Source of the DNA: Streptomyces sp. NRRL F-6492
Lineage (GTDB): Bacteria; Actinomycetota; Actinomycetes; Streptomycetales; Streptomycetaceae
Assembly (NCBI RefSeq): GCF_001280125.1
Contig: NZ_LGEG01000239.1
Span: 1 to 46,072 of the forward strand
Reading direction: 5' to 3'
DNA: 46,072 bases
Within the stretch, counting starts at the first letter, position 1, and every line of letters begins with the position of its first letter. Shown here piece after piece: positions 25,126 through 35,159 of the stretch. Position numbers and translations under genes: made by a program. The notes beneath the pieces were generated by a model that made no database searches, was not told where the DNA came from, and saw only the letters and a list, made by a program, of their open reading frames with translations.

Positions 25126-25275
25126 GGGGCCATTGTGGCCGGGGACGGCCGCCGGTGTCGTCGGCGCGTCGGCCACGCGGGGACCGGGGACGGCCGCCGG
25201 CGCGCGATCGCGCCTGGACGCGCACCACCGCCGGTGCCGTCGGTCACGGGCCGCCGCGCGTGAGCGCCCGTGCCG

Positions 25276-26307
25276 TCAGCGCGCCGGCCACGCCTCGGTG
25301 TACGCGTCGATCTCGGCGGTGATCCGGGCCTTGCCGGCCGTGTCCAGGAAGGAGGCCTCCACCGCGTTCTTGGCGAGGGCGGCGAGACCGCGCTCGTCGA
25401 GGCCGAGGAGGCGGGCGGCGACCGCGTACTCGGTGTTCAGGTCGGTGCCGAACATCGGCGGGTCGTCGCTGTTGACGGTGACCAGGACCCCCGCGTCCAC
25501 CATCCGCTTGATCGGGTGCTCGTCCAGGGTGGCGACGGCCCGGGTGGCGATGTTGGAGGTCGGGCAGACCTCCAGGGCGATGCGGTGCTCGGCCAGGTAC
25601 GCCAGCAGCTCCGGGTCCCGCACGGAACTGGTGCCGTGGCCGATGCGCTCGGCGCCGAGCTCGCGGATCGCGTCCCAGACGGTCTCCGGGCCGGTCGTCT
25701 CGCCCGCGTGCGGGACGGAGCGCAGTCCGGCCGCCCGCGCCCGGTCGAAGTACGGCTTGAACTGCGGGCGCGGCACCCCGATCTCGGGGCCGCCGAGGCC
25801 GAAGGAGACCAGGCCCTCCGGGCGCAGCCCCTCGGTCGTGGCGAGCCGCGCGGTCTCCTCGGCGGCTTCCAGCCCGGCCTCGCCGGGGATGTCGAAGCAC
25901 CAGCGCAGGACCGTGCCGAACTCGGCCTCGGCCGCCTTGCGGGCGTCCTCGATCGCGGCCATGAAGGCGCGCTCCTCGATGCCGCGGCGGGTGGAGGAGT
26001 AGGGGGTGATGGTCAGCTCGGCGTAGCGGATGTTCTGCCGGGCCATGTCCCGGGCGACCTCGAAGGTCAGCAGCCGGACGTCCTCGGGGGTGCGGACCAG
26101 GTCGACGACCGACAGGTAGACGTCGATGAAGTGCGCGAAGTCGGTGAACGTGAAGTAGTCGGCCAGGGCCTCCGGGTCCGTGGGGACCTTGGAGTCCGGG
26201 TGGCGGGCCGCGAGCTCGGCGACGATCCGGGGCGAGGCGGAGCCCACGTGGTGGACGTGCAGCTCGGCCTTGGGAAGGCCCGCGATGAAGGGGTGCAGAT
26301 CGGTCAT
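25276..26307 (-). CDS. add: Adenosine deaminase
   Basis: 343 aa amidohydrolase. Zinc ligands H17 and H19 lie in KAELHVHHVGS, with the later metal and catalytic elements in SVPHAGETTGP, ERIGHGTSSV and VTVNSDDPPMFGTDL. It converts adenosine to inosine. The first motif reads HVHHVG where most members have HLHLEG or HLHLDG; I recall the same variant in other Streptomyces homologues. ATG 26307 is chosen; the frame is open further upstream but that part is not ADA-like. An adenine deaminase role is an alternative. Confidence 0.9.
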   Translation of the reverse strand: MTDLHPFIAGLPKAELHVHHVGSASPRIVAELAARHPDSKVPTDPEALADYFTFTDFAHFIDVYLSVVDLVRTPEDVRLLTFEVARDMARQNIRYAELTITPYSSTRRGIEERAFMAAIEDARKAAEAEFGTVLRWCFDIPGEAGLEAAEETARLATTEGLRPEGLVSFGLGGPEIGVPRPQFKPYFDRARAAGLRSVPHAGETTGPETVWDAIRELGAERIGHGTSSVRDPELLAYLAEHRIALEVCPTSNIATRAVATLDEHPIKRMVDAGVLVTVNSDDPPMFGTDLNTEYAVAARLLGLDERGLAALAKNAVEASFLDTAGKARITAEIDAYTEAWPAR

Positions 26308-26382
26308 CGGGTCATCGTAGGCCGGACGGTTCCCCCGCAGGAGTGAGGTCGTAGCATGACGTGACCACGATGGGGGAGGCCC

Positions 26383-27096
26383 ATGTCTGACAACCGAGAC
26401 CAGCAGCCGGGCGGATACGACCCGGCGGACCCGTGGGCTCCGCCGAACCGCGACGGGGTGGAACTGAGCAGGCAGGCGGCTCCGTCGCCCCCGCCGGTGC
26501 ACGACCAGCAGACCGTCACGTCCATGCCGGCGGCGCCCGGCCCCGGCGGCGACGTCCCGCCGCCCCCGGTCGCGCCCGGCGGCCCGGCGGCGACGCCCGG
26601 CGCGTACGGCCATCCGGCGGACACCTCCGGGGGGTACGGCTACCCGGCCGACACCTCCGCCGGGGGCTACGGCTACCCGGCGGCCCCGGGCGCCCCGACG
26701 CCCATGACGACCTCCGGGTACGGCTACCCCGGCTATCCGGGATACGGCGGCCAGCCCGGCTGGCAGCAGCCGCCCTCCAACGGCACGGGCACGGCCGCGA
26801 TGGTGCTCGGCATCATCTCGATCGCGGGCTTCTGCCTGTACGGAGTGGGGGCGCTCCTCGGCATCCTGGCCCTGATCCTCGGCATCGTCGGAGTGAAGAA
26901 GGCGGGCCGGGGCGAGGCGACGAACCGGGGCATGGCGATCGCCGGCATCGTGCTCGGAGCCGTCGGCACCCTGATCGGCGCGGTCTTCCTCGGCTTCCTC
27001 ATCTGGGCGATCAACCAGGACCCCTCGACCTTCGAGGACTCCGGCTCCGGGGACGACCCGTTCGCGTCGTCCCTGGTGGTGGAGAGCACCCGCTGA
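26383..27096 (+). CDS. DUF4190-type membrane protein with a repetitive Tyr/Gly/Pro-rich N-terminus
   Basis: 237 aa. The first roughly 130 residues are disordered and carry YGYPA and GYGYPG repeats. Two adjacent membrane helices follow (ILSIAG-type MVLGIISIAGFCLYGVGALL and GIVLGAVGTLIGAVFLGFLI) separated by the short VKKAGRGEATNRGMA loop that defines DUF4190. A roughly 28-residue acidic tail follows. ATG 26383 has GGGAGG upstream. Family function is unknown. It is divergent from adenosine deaminase (75 bp apart). Confidence 0.88.
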   Translation: MSDNRDQQPGGYDPADPWAPPNRDGVELSRQAAPSPPPVHDQQTVTSMPAAPGPGGDVPPPPVAPGGPAATPGAYGHPADTSGGYGYPADTSAGGYGYPAAPGAPTPMTTSGYGYPGYPGYGGQPGWQQPPSNGTGTAAMVLGIISIAGFCLYGVGALLGILALILGIVGVKKAGRGEATNRGMAIAGIVLGAVGTLIGAVFLGFLIWAINQDPSTFEDSGSGDDPFASSLVVESTR

Positions 27097-27109
27097 GACT
27101 CCGTACGCA

Positions 27110-27155
27110 AGGGGAAGGGCCCCGCACCGGAAAGCCGGTGCGGGGCCCTTCCCCT
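27110..27155. terminator. Bidirectional 21-bp terminator hairpin
   Basis: A perfect 21-bp stem (left arm 27110-27130, right arm 27135-27155) with tetraloop AAAG. It starts AGGGGAAGGGCC and lies between the convergent DUF4190 and NADAR genes, so it probably serves both. It is the longest perfect stem in the window. Confidence 0.9.
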
Positions 27156-27160
27156 CTGCG

Positions 27161-27709
27161 TCAGATCTCCCGGAGCCGCTCCCGCGCCTCCATGAGGGCG
27201 AAGCCCAGGAGGTTGAGGCCGCGCCAGCGGGCCGGGTCGTGGGCGCCGGGGTCGGTCGCGGCGAGCCCGATGCCCCAGATCCGGTCCATCGGACTGGCCT
27301 CCACCAGGACCCGGCCGCCGGTGCCGAGCAGATAGGCGCGCAGGGCGCCGCTCGACGAGAACTTGTGGACGCTCCCCTCGACGACGATCCCGAACCGCTC
27401 CCGCTCCCACACCGCGTCGTCGAAGTCCCGCACGAGCCGGCCCGCCTTCTTGGCCTCGGCGGGGGTGCGGGCGGCCAGCGCGGCCCGCTCGGCGTCCGCG
27501 TCCCCGAAGAGCCGCGCCTTGGCGGCCATCATCCAGTGCTCGGCGGTCGCGTACGCCACCCCGTCCACCGTGAAGGGGGACGGCCACCACTGGCTCAGAC
27601 AGCTCGCCGAAAGGTGTCCGTCCGGGTGCGGACGGTGACCCCAGAAGTGCAGCCAATTCACCGTGTCACCCCTGCTGACCTGCTGTGTCAGCTCCTCGAT
27701 CGCGCTCAT
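27161..27709 (-). CDS. NADAR-family protein (YbiA-like N-glycosidase fold)
   Basis: 182 aa. Family text is FWGHRPHPDGHLSASCLSQW, then FTVDGVAYATAEHWMMAAKA (YbiA Trp/His motif), VRDFDDAVWERERFGIVVEG, and SPMDRIWGIGL near the end. Members cleave the N-glycosidic bond in ADP-ribose or riboflavin intermediates; some sit in ADP-ribosylation systems, but no partner gene is adjacent. I chose ATG 27709. GTG 27739 is also in frame, and neither has a good ribosome site. Confidence 0.87.
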   Translation of the reverse strand: MSAIEELTQQVSRGDTVNWLHFWGHRPHPDGHLSASCLSQWWPSPFTVDGVAYATAEHWMMAAKARLFGDADAERAALAARTPAEAKKAGRLVRDFDDAVWERERFGIVVEGSVHKFSSSGALRAYLLGTGGRVLVEASPMDRIWGIGLAATDPGAHDPARWRGLNLLGFALMEARERLREI

Positions 27710-27819
27710 GCATGCGAGTCTGGCATTCGCCACGGACACTCCGTACGGAGATTTTCCGGCGACCTCGACACATGGTCGACCGAATCCGTCGCGTAACCAA
27801 AAGGCAACAACGGAATCAC

Positions 27820-27848
27820 TTGTTGGGTAGTCGTCCCTCTGTCAGGAT
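27820..27848 (+). promoter_or_regulatory. Promoter of the polyamine operon
   Basis: TTGTTG (27820-27825), a 17-bp spacer, then CAGGAT (27843-27848), 36 bases before the aldehyde dehydrogenase ATG. The spacing is canonical and it is the only good promoter in this gap. Confidence 0.6.
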
Positions 27849-27884
27849 CGGCACTCAATTCGAGCTGGGACAACGGAGAGCGTC

Positions 27885-29399
27885 ATGGGCAACCGCTTCC
27901 AGGTGACGGACCGCTTCGCGGACGGCGCACAGTACATCGGCGGCAGGCTCCGCCCCGGAACGTCCGGCCAGGACCACGAGGTGATCGACCCGGCGACCGG
28001 GAAGACCGTGTACACCTACGCGCTCGCCTCCACCGCCGACGTGGACGCGGCCGTCGCCGCCGCCAAGGCCGCCTTCCCCGGCTGGTCGGGCGCCACCCCC
28101 GGCGAGCGCTCCGACGCCCTGCACCGCTTCGCGGGCGTCCTCGCCGAGCGGGCCGAGGACTTCGCCCGCGCGGAGTCCCTCCAGTGCGGCAAGCCGCTGA
28201 AGCTCACCACCGAGTTCGACGTGCCCGGCACGGTCGACAACACCGCCTTCTTCGCCGGGGCCGCCCGCCACCTCCAGGGCCAGGCCGCCGCCGAGTACTC
28301 CGGCGACCACACCTCCTACGTGCGGCGCGAGGCCCTCGGCGTCGTCGGCTCCATCGCCCCCTGGAACTACCCCCTCCAGATGGCCGCCTGGAAGATCCTC
28401 CCGGCGATCGCCGCCGGCAACACGATCGTCCTGAAGCCCGCCGAGCTCACCCCGCTCACCTCCCTGATGTTCGCGCGGGCCGCCACCGACGCCGGCATCC
28501 CCGACGGCGTGATCAACATCGTCAACGGCGCCGGCCGGACCGTCGGCGAGCACCTCGTCGGCCACCCCGACGTCGTCATGACCTCCTTCACCGGCTCCAC
28601 CCCGGTCGGCAGGCGGGTCGCCGAGATCGCCACCGCCACCGTCAAGCGCCTCCACCTCGAACTCGGCGGCAAGGCCCCCTTCGTCGTCTTCGACGACGCC
28701 GACCTGGAGGCCGCCGCCCACGGCGCCGTCGCCGCCTCCCTCATCAACAGCGGCCAGGACTGCACCGCCGCCACGCGCGCGTACGTCCAGCGCCCCCTCT
28801 TCGACGCCTTCACCGCCCGCGTCGCCGCACTCATGGAGTCCGTACGCCTCGGCGACCCCTTCGCCCCGGACACCGACCTCGGCCCGCTGATCAGCCACGC
28901 CCAGCGCGACCGGGTCGCCGGCTTCGTCGACCGCGCCCGCGGCTACGCCACCGTCGTCACCGGCGGCGAGGCCCCCGGCGGCGACCTCGAGGACGGCGCC
29001 TACTACCGTCCGACCCTGATCACCGGCGCCGCGCAGGACAGCGAGGTCGTGCAGTCGGAGATCTTCGGCCCGGTCCTGGTCGCCCTGCCCTTCGACACCG
29101 ACGACGAGGGCATCCGGCTCGCCAACGACACCCCCTACGGCCTCGCCGCCTCCGCCTGGAGCCGCGACGTCTACCGGACGGGCCGCGCCACCCGGGAGAT
29201 CAAGGCCGGCTGCGTCTGGGTCAACGACCACATCCCGATCATCAGCGAGATGCCCCACGGGGGAACCCGGGCCTCGGGCTACGGGAAGGACATGTCGGTG
29301 TACTCCTTCGAGGAGTACACGCAGGTCAAGCACGTCATGTACGACAACACCGCGGTCGCCGCGAAGGACTGGCACCGCACGATCTTCGGGGACCGATAG
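27885..29399 (+). CDS. Gamma-aminobutyraldehyde dehydrogenase, paralogue 2, first gene of the polyamine operon
   Basis: 504 aa. Landmarks are VIDPATGKTVYTYALAST, SIAPWNYPLQMAAWKILPAI, the general base in LHLELGGKAPF (E259), the nucleophile in SGQDCTAATRA (C293) and QSEIFGPVLVALPF. The ending GYGKDMSVYSFEEYTQVKHV is similar to the 16.8 kb enzyme, but this copy has a longer N-terminus and a roughly 20-residue tail. ATG 27885 has GGAGAG upstream. It heads the potDABC-oxidase operon, which favours 4-aminobutanal or 3-aminopropanal as substrate. Confidence 0.9.
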   Translation: MGNRFQVTDRFADGAQYIGGRLRPGTSGQDHEVIDPATGKTVYTYALASTADVDAAVAAAKAAFPGWSGATPGERSDALHRFAGVLAERAEDFARAESLQCGKPLKLTTEFDVPGTVDNTAFFAGAARHLQGQAAAEYSGDHTSYVRREALGVVGSIAPWNYPLQMAAWKILPAIAAGNTIVLKPAELTPLTSLMFARAATDAGIPDGVINIVNGAGRTVGEHLVGHPDVVMTSFTGSTPVGRRVAEIATATVKRLHLELGGKAPFVVFDDADLEAAAHGAVAASLINSGQDCTAATRAYVQRPLFDAFTARVAALMESVRLGDPFAPDTDLGPLISHAQRDRVAGFVDRARGYATVVTGGEAPGGDLEDGAYYRPTLITGAAQDSEVVQSEIFGPVLVALPFDTDDEGIRLANDTPYGLAASAWSRDVYRTGRATREIKAGCVWVNDHIPIISEMPHGGTRASGYGKDMSVYSFEEYTQVKHVMYDNTAVAAKDWHRTIFGDR

Positions 29400-29448
29400 C
29401 CGACCGTCGCCCGACCGGCGACGCAACCCTCCCGAAAGGGCACAGCGC

Positions 29449-30696
29449 ATGGAGCAGTACGAGCCCGACAGCCTGTCCGCCGCGCAGCTCGCGGCGATAC
29501 GGCGCAGCCTGACGAGCGGCCGGGGCGCCCTCAGCCGCCGTTCGATGCTGCGCGCGGGCGGCGTCGGCGCGCTCACCGTCGGCGGCCTCGCGTCCCTGAG
29601 CGCCTGCGGCATCCCGCCCGCCAAGCGGGAGGCCCCGGGCACCGCCTCCACGGACGACTCGGCCAAGGAGAAGACCGTCGCCTTCTCCAACTGGACCGAG
29701 TACATGGACGTCAGCGAGGACGAGAAGTCCCGCCCCACCCTGGAGGCGTTCGAGAAGCGCACCGGGATCAAGGTCAAGTACACCGAGGACATCAACGACA
29801 ACGTCGAGTTCTTCGGCAAGATCAAGCCGCAGCTCGCGGCCGGCCAGAACACCGGCCGCGACCTCATATGCGTCACCGACTGGCTCGCCGCCCGGATGAT
29901 CCGGCTCGGCTGGGTGCAGAAGCTCGACCCCTCGAACCTCCCCCACGCGTACAGCAACCTCTCCGCCCAGTTCCGCAACCCCGACTGGGACCCGGGCCGC
30001 GCCCACTCGTACCCCTGGACGGGCATCTCCACCGTCATCGCGTACAACGTGAAGGCGACCGGCGGGAAGAAGGTCGACTCGGTCACCCAGCTCCTGGACG
30101 ACCCCTCCCTCAAGGGCCGGGTCGGCTTCCTCACCGAGATGCGCGACACCGTCGGCATGACCCTGCTCGACCTCGGCAAGGACCCGGGCGCCTTCACGGA
30201 CGCCGACTTCGACGCGGCGGTCGGACGCCTCCAGAAGGGCGTCGACAAGAAGCAGATACGCCGCTTCACCGGCAACGACTACACGTCCGACCTCGACAAG
30301 GGCGACATCGCCGCCTGTCTGGCCTGGGCCGGCGACGTCATCCAGCTCCAGGCGGACAACCCCGACATCCGCTACTCCATACCGGCGGCCGGCTACATCA
30401 CCTCCACCGACAACCTGCTGGTCCCCGCGCAGTCCCGGCACAAGACCAACGCCGAGAAGCTCATCGACCACTACTACGAGCTCCCCGTCGCCGCGCAGCT
30501 CGCCGCGTACATCAACTACGTCTGCCCCGTCGACGGGGTGAAGGACGAGCTCACCAGGATCGACCCCGAGCTCGCGGACAACACGCTGATCCTCCCCGAC
30601 AAGGCCATGGCGAAGAAGTCGCGCGCCTTCCGCTCCCTCACCGGCGCGGAGGAGACGGCGTACGAGGAGAAGTTCGCCAAACTCATCGGCGCCTGA
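29449..30696 (+). CDS. potD: Spermidine/putrescine ABC transporter, binding lipoprotein (paralogue 2)
   Basis: 415 aa with a twin-arginine lipoprotein signal (RRSMLRAGGVGALTVG, lipobox LSAC). The mature protein is PotD-like: VAFSNWTEYMDVSEDEKSRP, KRTGIKVKYTEDINDNVEFF, WLAARMIRLGWVQKLDPSNL, AWAGDVIQLQADNPDIRYSI and SLTGAEETAYEEKFAKLIGA. ATG 29449 lies 49 bases after the dehydrogenase; the AAAGG upstream is a weak ribosome site. It delivers polyamine to the PotBC permease encoded next. Confidence 0.92.
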   Translation: MEQYEPDSLSAAQLAAIRRSLTSGRGALSRRSMLRAGGVGALTVGGLASLSACGIPPAKREAPGTASTDDSAKEKTVAFSNWTEYMDVSEDEKSRPTLEAFEKRTGIKVKYTEDINDNVEFFGKIKPQLAAGQNTGRDLICVTDWLAARMIRLGWVQKLDPSNLPHAYSNLSAQFRNPDWDPGRAHSYPWTGISTVIAYNVKATGGKKVDSVTQLLDDPSLKGRVGFLTEMRDTVGMTLLDLGKDPGAFTDADFDAAVGRLQKGVDKKQIRRFTGNDYTSDLDKGDIAACLAWAGDVIQLQADNPDIRYSIPAAGYITSTDNLLVPAQSRHKTNAEKLIDHYYELPVAAQLAAYINYVCPVDGVKDELTRIDPELADNTLILPDKAMAKKSRAFRSLTGAEETAYEEKFAKLIGA

Positions 30697-30740
30697 CTCC
30701 GGCCTCGTCCACCCCTCTCACTCCCCCGGGACCACGACCC

Positions 30741-31910
30741 ATGACTGACAAGACTGCTCACACCGGAAAGAACACTGGCGGCGGCGACGTCCGTCTCACC
30801 GGGATCAGCAAGACGTACGGCTCCTTCACCGCCGTCCACCCGCTCGACCTGACCGTCCCGCAGGGCTCCTTCTTCGCCCTCCTCGGCGCCTCCGGCTGCG
30901 GCAAGACCACCACCCTGCGCATGATCGCCGGTCTGGAGGACCCGAGCACCGGCACCGTCTTCCTCGGCGACACCGACGTCACCGACCTCCCGCCCTACAA
31001 GCGGCCGGTCAACACCGTCTTCCAGTCCTACGCGCTCTTCCCGCACATGGACATCTCCGAGAACATCGCCTTCGGCCTGCGCCGCCGCGGCATCAAGTCG
31101 GTCAAGAAGCAGGTCGACGACATGCTGGAGCTCGTCCAGCTCGGCGACAAGGCCCGGCACAAGCCGCACCAGCTCTCCGGCGGCCAGCAGCAGCGCGTCG
31201 CCGTGGCCCGCGCCCTCATCAACCACCCGCAGGTCCTCCTCCTCGACGAGCCGCTGGGCGCCCTCGACCTCAAGCTGCGCCGCCAGATGCAGCTGGAGCT
31301 CAAGCGGATCCAGACCGAGGTCGGCATCACCTTCGTGCACGTCACCCACGACCAGGAGGAGGCCATGACCATGGCCGACCAGGTCGCGGTGATGAACGGC
31401 GGCCGGGTCGAGCAGCTCGGCGCCCCCGCCGACCTGTACGAGAACCCGCGGACCACCTTCGTCGCCAACTTCCTCGGCACCTCCAACCTCATCGAGGCCG
31501 AGGTCCTGGAGACCGGTTCCGACGTGCTCGTCGCGGCGGGCGGCGGCAAGCTCCGCCTCCCCGGCGAGCGCTGTACCCCCGCTGTCCGCGCGGGCGGCAA
31601 GGTGCTCGTGGGCGTCCGCCCCGAGAAGATCTCCCTCACGCACGCGGACGACGCCGGCGCGATAGCCGACGGCCGCAACCGCGTCACCGGCCGGATCGTC
31701 GACTCCTCCTTCATCGGCGTCTCCACCCAGTACGTGGTGAACAGCCCGGCGGGCGCGGAACTCCAGGTGTACGAGCAGAACGTCGAAAGGCGTGCGCGAC
31801 TCCTCCCGGGCGCCGAGGTGGTCCTGCACTGGAACCCGGCGCACACCTTCGGGCTCGACGCGGACCAGGCCATCGACGCGGGTGTGGAGAGCGTGGAGGA
31901 CGCCGGATGA
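30741..31910 (+). CDS. potA: Spermidine/putrescine ABC transporter ATPase
   Basis: 389 aa. Walker A is [18 protein letters not shown], the signature is [15 protein letters not shown], Walker B is [12 protein letters not shown] and the H-loop is [16 protein letters not shown]-terminal TOBE/OB domain ([14 protein letters not shown], then [18 protein letters not shown]) is typical of PotA. The stop overlaps the next start (ATGA). It energises polyamine uptake. Confidence 0.95.
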   Translation: MTDKTAHTGKNTGGGDVRLTGISKTYGSFTAVHPLDLTVPQGSFFALLGASGCGKTTTLRMIAGLEDPSTGTVFLGDTDVTDLPPYKRPVNTVFQSYALFPHMDISENIAFGLRRRGIKSVKKQVDDMLELVQLGDKARHKPHQLSGGQQQRVAVARALINHPQVLLLDEPLGALDLKLRRQMQLELKRIQTEVGITFVHVTHDQEEAMTMADQVAVMNGGRVEQLGAPADLYENPRTTFVANFLGTSNLIEAEVLETGSDVLVAAGGGKLRLPGERCTPAVRAGGKVLVGVRPEKISLTHADDAGAIADGRNRVTGRIVDSSFIGVSTQYVVNSPAGAELQVYEQNVERRARLLPGAEVVLHWNPAHTFGLDADQAIDAGVESVEDAG

Positions 31911-32833
31911 GCGCGACCCTGGTGAAGGAAGCCCCGCCGGCGGAAGACCTTCCCGTACGCAAGCCCGCCACCCGCAAGCGGCTCGTCCCCTACTGGCTGC
32001 TGCTCCCCGGCATCGTCTGGCTGCTCGTCTTCTTCGCGCTGCCGCTGGTCTACCAGGCCTCCACCTCGGTCCAGACCGGCTCCCTCGAAGCCGGCTTCCA
32101 GGTCACCTGGCACGTCCAGACCTACTGGGAGGCCCTCCAGGAGTACTGGCCGCAGTTCGTCCGCTCCCTGCTCTACGCCGGGACCGCGACCCTCCTCTGC
32201 CTGCTCCTCGGCTACCCGCTCGCGTACCTGATCGCCTTCCGGGCCGGCCGCTGGCGCAACCTGATCCTCGTCCTGGTCATCGCCCCCTTCTTCACCAGCT
32301 TCCTCATCCGGACCCTGGCGTGGAAGACGATCCTGGCGGACGACAGCGTCGTGGTCGGGGCGCTGAACGCGCTGCACGTCCTCGACGTGACGAGCTGGCT
32401 CGGCTGGACCGAGGGCGACCGCGTGCTCGCCACCCCGATGGCGGTCGTCTGCGGCCTCACGTACAACTTCCTGCCCTTCATGATCCTGCCCCTCTACACC
32501 TCCCTGGAGCGGATCGACGGACGGCTCCACGAGGCCGCGCGGGACCTGTACGCCTCCCCCGCCACCACCTTCCGCAAGGTGACCTTCCCGCTGTCGATGC
32601 CCGGCGTCGTCTCCGGCACCCTGCTCACCTTCATCCCGGCGAGCGGCGACTACGTCAACTCCGAACTGCTCGGCTCGACCGACACCAAGATGGTCGGCAA
32701 CGTCATCCAGTCGCAGTTCCTGCGGGTCCTCGACTATCCGACGGCCGCCGCGCTCTCCTTCATCCTCATGGCGATCGTCCTGGTCATGGTCACCGTCTAC
32801 ATCCGCCGCGCCGGAACGGAGGACCTCGTCTGA
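31907..32833 (+). CDS. potB: Spermidine/putrescine ABC transporter permease PotB
   Basis: 308 aa, about six membrane segments ([20 protein letters not shown] first) and the EAA loop [21 protein letters not shown] Pro/Lys-rich N-terminus of about 25 residues precedes the first helix. ATG 31907 overlaps the potA stop by four bases, and its own stop overlaps potC (TGATG). Confidence 0.94.
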   Translation: MSATLVKEAPPAEDLPVRKPATRKRLVPYWLLLPGIVWLLVFFALPLVYQASTSVQTGSLEAGFQVTWHVQTYWEALQEYWPQFVRSLLYAGTATLLCLLLGYPLAYLIAFRAGRWRNLILVLVIAPFFTSFLIRTLAWKTILADDSVVVGALNALHVLDVTSWLGWTEGDRVLATPMAVVCGLTYNFLPFMILPLYTSLERIDGRLHEAARDLYASPATTFRKVTFPLSMPGVVSGTLLTFIPASGDYVNSELLGSTDTKMVGNVIQSQFLRVLDYPTAAALSFILMAIVLVMVTVYIRRAGTEDLV

Positions 32834-33630
32834 TGCGCTGGATCCGCAAGAACCTCGTCGTCGTCGCGGGCCTGCTGACGCTCGCATACATGATCCTGCC
32901 GAACCTCGTCGTGATGGCGTTCTCGTTCAACAAGCCGAACGGGCGCTTCAACTACTCCTGGCAGCAGTTCTCCCTGGACGCCTGGAAGGACCCCTGCGGC
33001 GTCGCCGACATGTGCCAGTCGCTGTCGCTCTCGCTCCAGCTCGCCGCCTGGGCCACCCTCGGCGCCGTCGCCCTCGGCACGGCGATCGCCTTCGCGCTCG
33101 TCCGCTACCGCTTCCGGGCGCGCGGCGCGATCAACTCGCTGATCTTCCTGCCGATGGCGATGCCCGAGGTCGTCATGGCCGCCTCGCTGCTCACCCTCTT
33201 CCTCAACATGGGGATCGAGCTGGGCTTCTGGACGGTCCTGATCGCCCACATCACCTTCTGCCTGTCGTTCGTCGTGACGGCGGTCAAGGCCCGGGTCATG
33301 TCCATGGACCCGCGCCTGGAGGAGGCCGCCCGCGACCTCTACGCGGGGCCCGCGCAGACCTTCCTGCGCGTCACCCTGCCGATCGCCGCCCCCGGCATCG
33401 CCGCCGGCGCCCTGCTCGCCTTCGCGCTCTCGTTCGACGACTTCATCATCACCAACTTCAACGCGGGACCCTCCACGGTCACCTTCCCCATGTTCGTCTG
33501 GGGCTCGGCGCAGCGCGGAACACCCGTTCAGATCAACGTCATCGGCACCGCGATGTTCGTCCTCGCGGTACTGGTGGTCATGGCCGGACAGATCATCACG
33601 AACCGGCGCAGGAAAACAGCAACAGCCTGA
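32833..33630 (+). CDS. potC: Spermidine/putrescine ABC transporter permease PotC
   Basis: 265 aa with about six membrane helices ([20 protein letters not shown] first). The EAA loop is [20 protein letters not shown] and the PotC motif [20 protein letters not shown] is clear. ATG 32833 is coupled to potB. It forms the heterodimeric channel with PotB. Confidence 0.94.
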   Translation: MRWIRKNLVVVAGLLTLAYMILPNLVVMAFSFNKPNGRFNYSWQQFSLDAWKDPCGVADMCQSLSLSLQLAAWATLGAVALGTAIAFALVRYRFRARGAINSLIFLPMAMPEVVMAASLLTLFLNMGIELGFWTVLIAHITFCLSFVVTAVKARVMSMDPRLEEAARDLYAGPAQTFLRVTLPIAAPGIAAGALLAFALSFDDFIITNFNAGPSTVTFPMFVWGSAQRGTPVQINVIGTAMFVLAVLVVMAGQIITNRRRKTATA

Positions 33631-33666
33631 GCGAAGGCCGCCCAGGCACCGAAGGAGTTGGAAACC

Positions 33667-35085
33667 ATGGCCCCAGTCGCCATGCGTCTCGCCGCCCGAT
33701 CTCTCTCCGACGCCCAGCCCGTCCCCTTCTGGCTGGAAGACCCCGGCAAGCCCGGCGCCCTGCCCGCCCTCACCGGCACCGAGAAGTGCGACCTCCTCGT
33801 GGTCGGCGGCGGCTACAGCGGACTGTGGACCGCGCTCCTCGCCAAGGAGCGCGACCCCTCCCGGGACGTCGTCCTCATCGAGGGGCGCGAGGTGGGCTGG
33901 GCCGCCTCGGGCCGCAACGGGGGCTTCTGCGCGGCCTCCCTCACCCACGGCTTCGGCAACGGGCTCGCCCGCTGGCCGGGCGAGCTGCCGAAGCTGGAGG
34001 AACTCGGCGAGCGGAACCTCGACGCCATCGAGGAGGCCGTCGCCCGCTACTCCCTGGACTGCGACTTCGAGCGCACCGGCGAGATCGACGTGGCCACCGA
34101 GCCGCACCAGGTCGAGGAGCTCCACGAGGTGTACGGGGAGCTCGACCGGCTCGGCCTCGCCGACGGCGTCGACCTCCTCGACCGGGACGCGGTGCGCGCC
34201 GAGGTCGACTCGCCGACCTTCCTCGGCGGCCTCTGGGACCGCAGGGGCGTCGCCATGCTGAACCCCGCCAAGCTGGCCTGGGGCCTCAAGCGCGCCTGTC
34301 TGGACCTGGGCGTCCGGATCTTCGAGAACACCCCCGGCCTGGAGCTGGTCCCCGCCGGCGCCGGCATGGGCGTGCGCACCCCGTACGGCAAGGTCCTCGC
34401 CCGCCGGGTCGCCCTCGGCACCAACGTCTTCCCGTCCCTGGTCAAGCGCGTCCGGGCCTACACCGTCCCGGTCTACGACTACGCCCTGACGACCGAACCG
34501 CTCAGCCCCGAGCAGCTCGCCTCGATCGGCTGGAAGAACCGGCAGGGACTCGGCGACTCCGCCAACCAGTTCCACTACTTCCGGATCACCGCCGACCACC
34601 GGATCCTGTGGGGCGGCTACGACGCGATCTACCCCTTCGGCGGCAAGGTCAGCGCCGAGCGTGACCACCGCCCCGAGACGTACCTCAAGCTGGCCGAGCA
34701 CTTCTTCCACTGCTTCCCGCAGCTGGAGGGGCTCCGCTTCAGCCACGCCTGGGGCGGCGCGATCGACACCTGCTCCCGCTTCTCGGCCTTCTTCGGCACG
34801 GCGCACAAGGGGAAGGTGGCGTACGCGGCCGGGTTCACCGGCCTCGGCGTCGGCGCCACCCGCTTCGGCGCCGACGTGATGCTCGACCTGCTCGCGGGGG
34901 AGCGCACCGAGCGCACCGACCTGGAGATGGTCCGCTCCAAGCCGCTGCCCTTCCCGCCCGAGCCGGTCGCCTGGGCCGGCATCGGACTCACCAAGTGGTC
35001 GCTCGCCCGCGCCGACGAGAACGGCGGCCGGCGCAACCTGTGGCTGAAGGCCATGGACCGCCTGGGCCTGGGCTTCGACAGCTGA
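33667..35085 (+). CDS. FAD-dependent amine oxidase, gamma-glutamylputrescine oxidase-like
   Basis: 472 aa D-amino-acid-oxidase (DAO) fold. The FAD dinucleotide-binding motif is CDLLVVGGGYSGLWTALLAK at about residues 40-60, with a ribose-binding acid in DVVLIEGREVGWAASGRNGG. C-terminal FAD contacts are YAAGFTGLGVGATRFGADVM. It resembles PuuB, which oxidises gamma-glutamylputrescine to the aldehyde and H2O2. No PuuA-type ligase is in this window, so the free diamine could also be the substrate. ATG 33667 is placed by GAAGGAG at 33651; TTG 33658 is too close to it. Confidence 0.88.
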   Translation: MAPVAMRLAARSLSDAQPVPFWLEDPGKPGALPALTGTEKCDLLVVGGGYSGLWTALLAKERDPSRDVVLIEGREVGWAASGRNGGFCAASLTHGFGNGLARWPGELPKLEELGERNLDAIEEAVARYSLDCDFERTGEIDVATEPHQVEELHEVYGELDRLGLADGVDLLDRDAVRAEVDSPTFLGGLWDRRGVAMLNPAKLAWGLKRACLDLGVRIFENTPGLELVPAGAGMGVRTPYGKVLARRVALGTNVFPSLVKRVRAYTVPVYDYALTTEPLSPEQLASIGWKNRQGLGDSANQFHYFRITADHRILWGGYDAIYPFGGKVSAERDHRPETYLKLAEHFFHCFPQLEGLRFSHAWGGAIDTCSRFSAFFGTAHKGKVAYAAGFTGLGVGATRFGADVMLDLLAGERTERTDLEMVRSKPLPFPPEPVAWAGIGLTKWSLARADENGGRRNLWLKAMDRLGLGFDS

Positions 35086-35097
35086 CCTCAGGGGCAG

Positions 35098-35126
35098 TGA
35101 CGCACATCACAACCGACGAGTAGGCG
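35098..35126 (+). promoter_or_regulatory. Candidate promoter of the 159-aa gene
   Basis: TGACGC (35098-35103), a 17-bp spacer, then TAGGCG (35121-35126). A moderate match placed ahead of the 31-bp palindrome. Confidence 0.3.
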
Positions 35127-35159
35127 AAACCGCGTAAGAGGAGCCGCCCTCCCCGCTCT

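Noticed and set aside
26600..26760. Short DNA repeats considered as a CRISPR-like or VNTR array
   Set aside because: They are in frame and encode the YGYPA/GYGYPG repeats of the DUF4190 protein; spacing is irregular.
27855..30275. 806-codon minus-strand open frame
   Set aside because: Antisense shadow of the aldehyde dehydrogenase and potD genes, both of which have full catalytic or family motifs.
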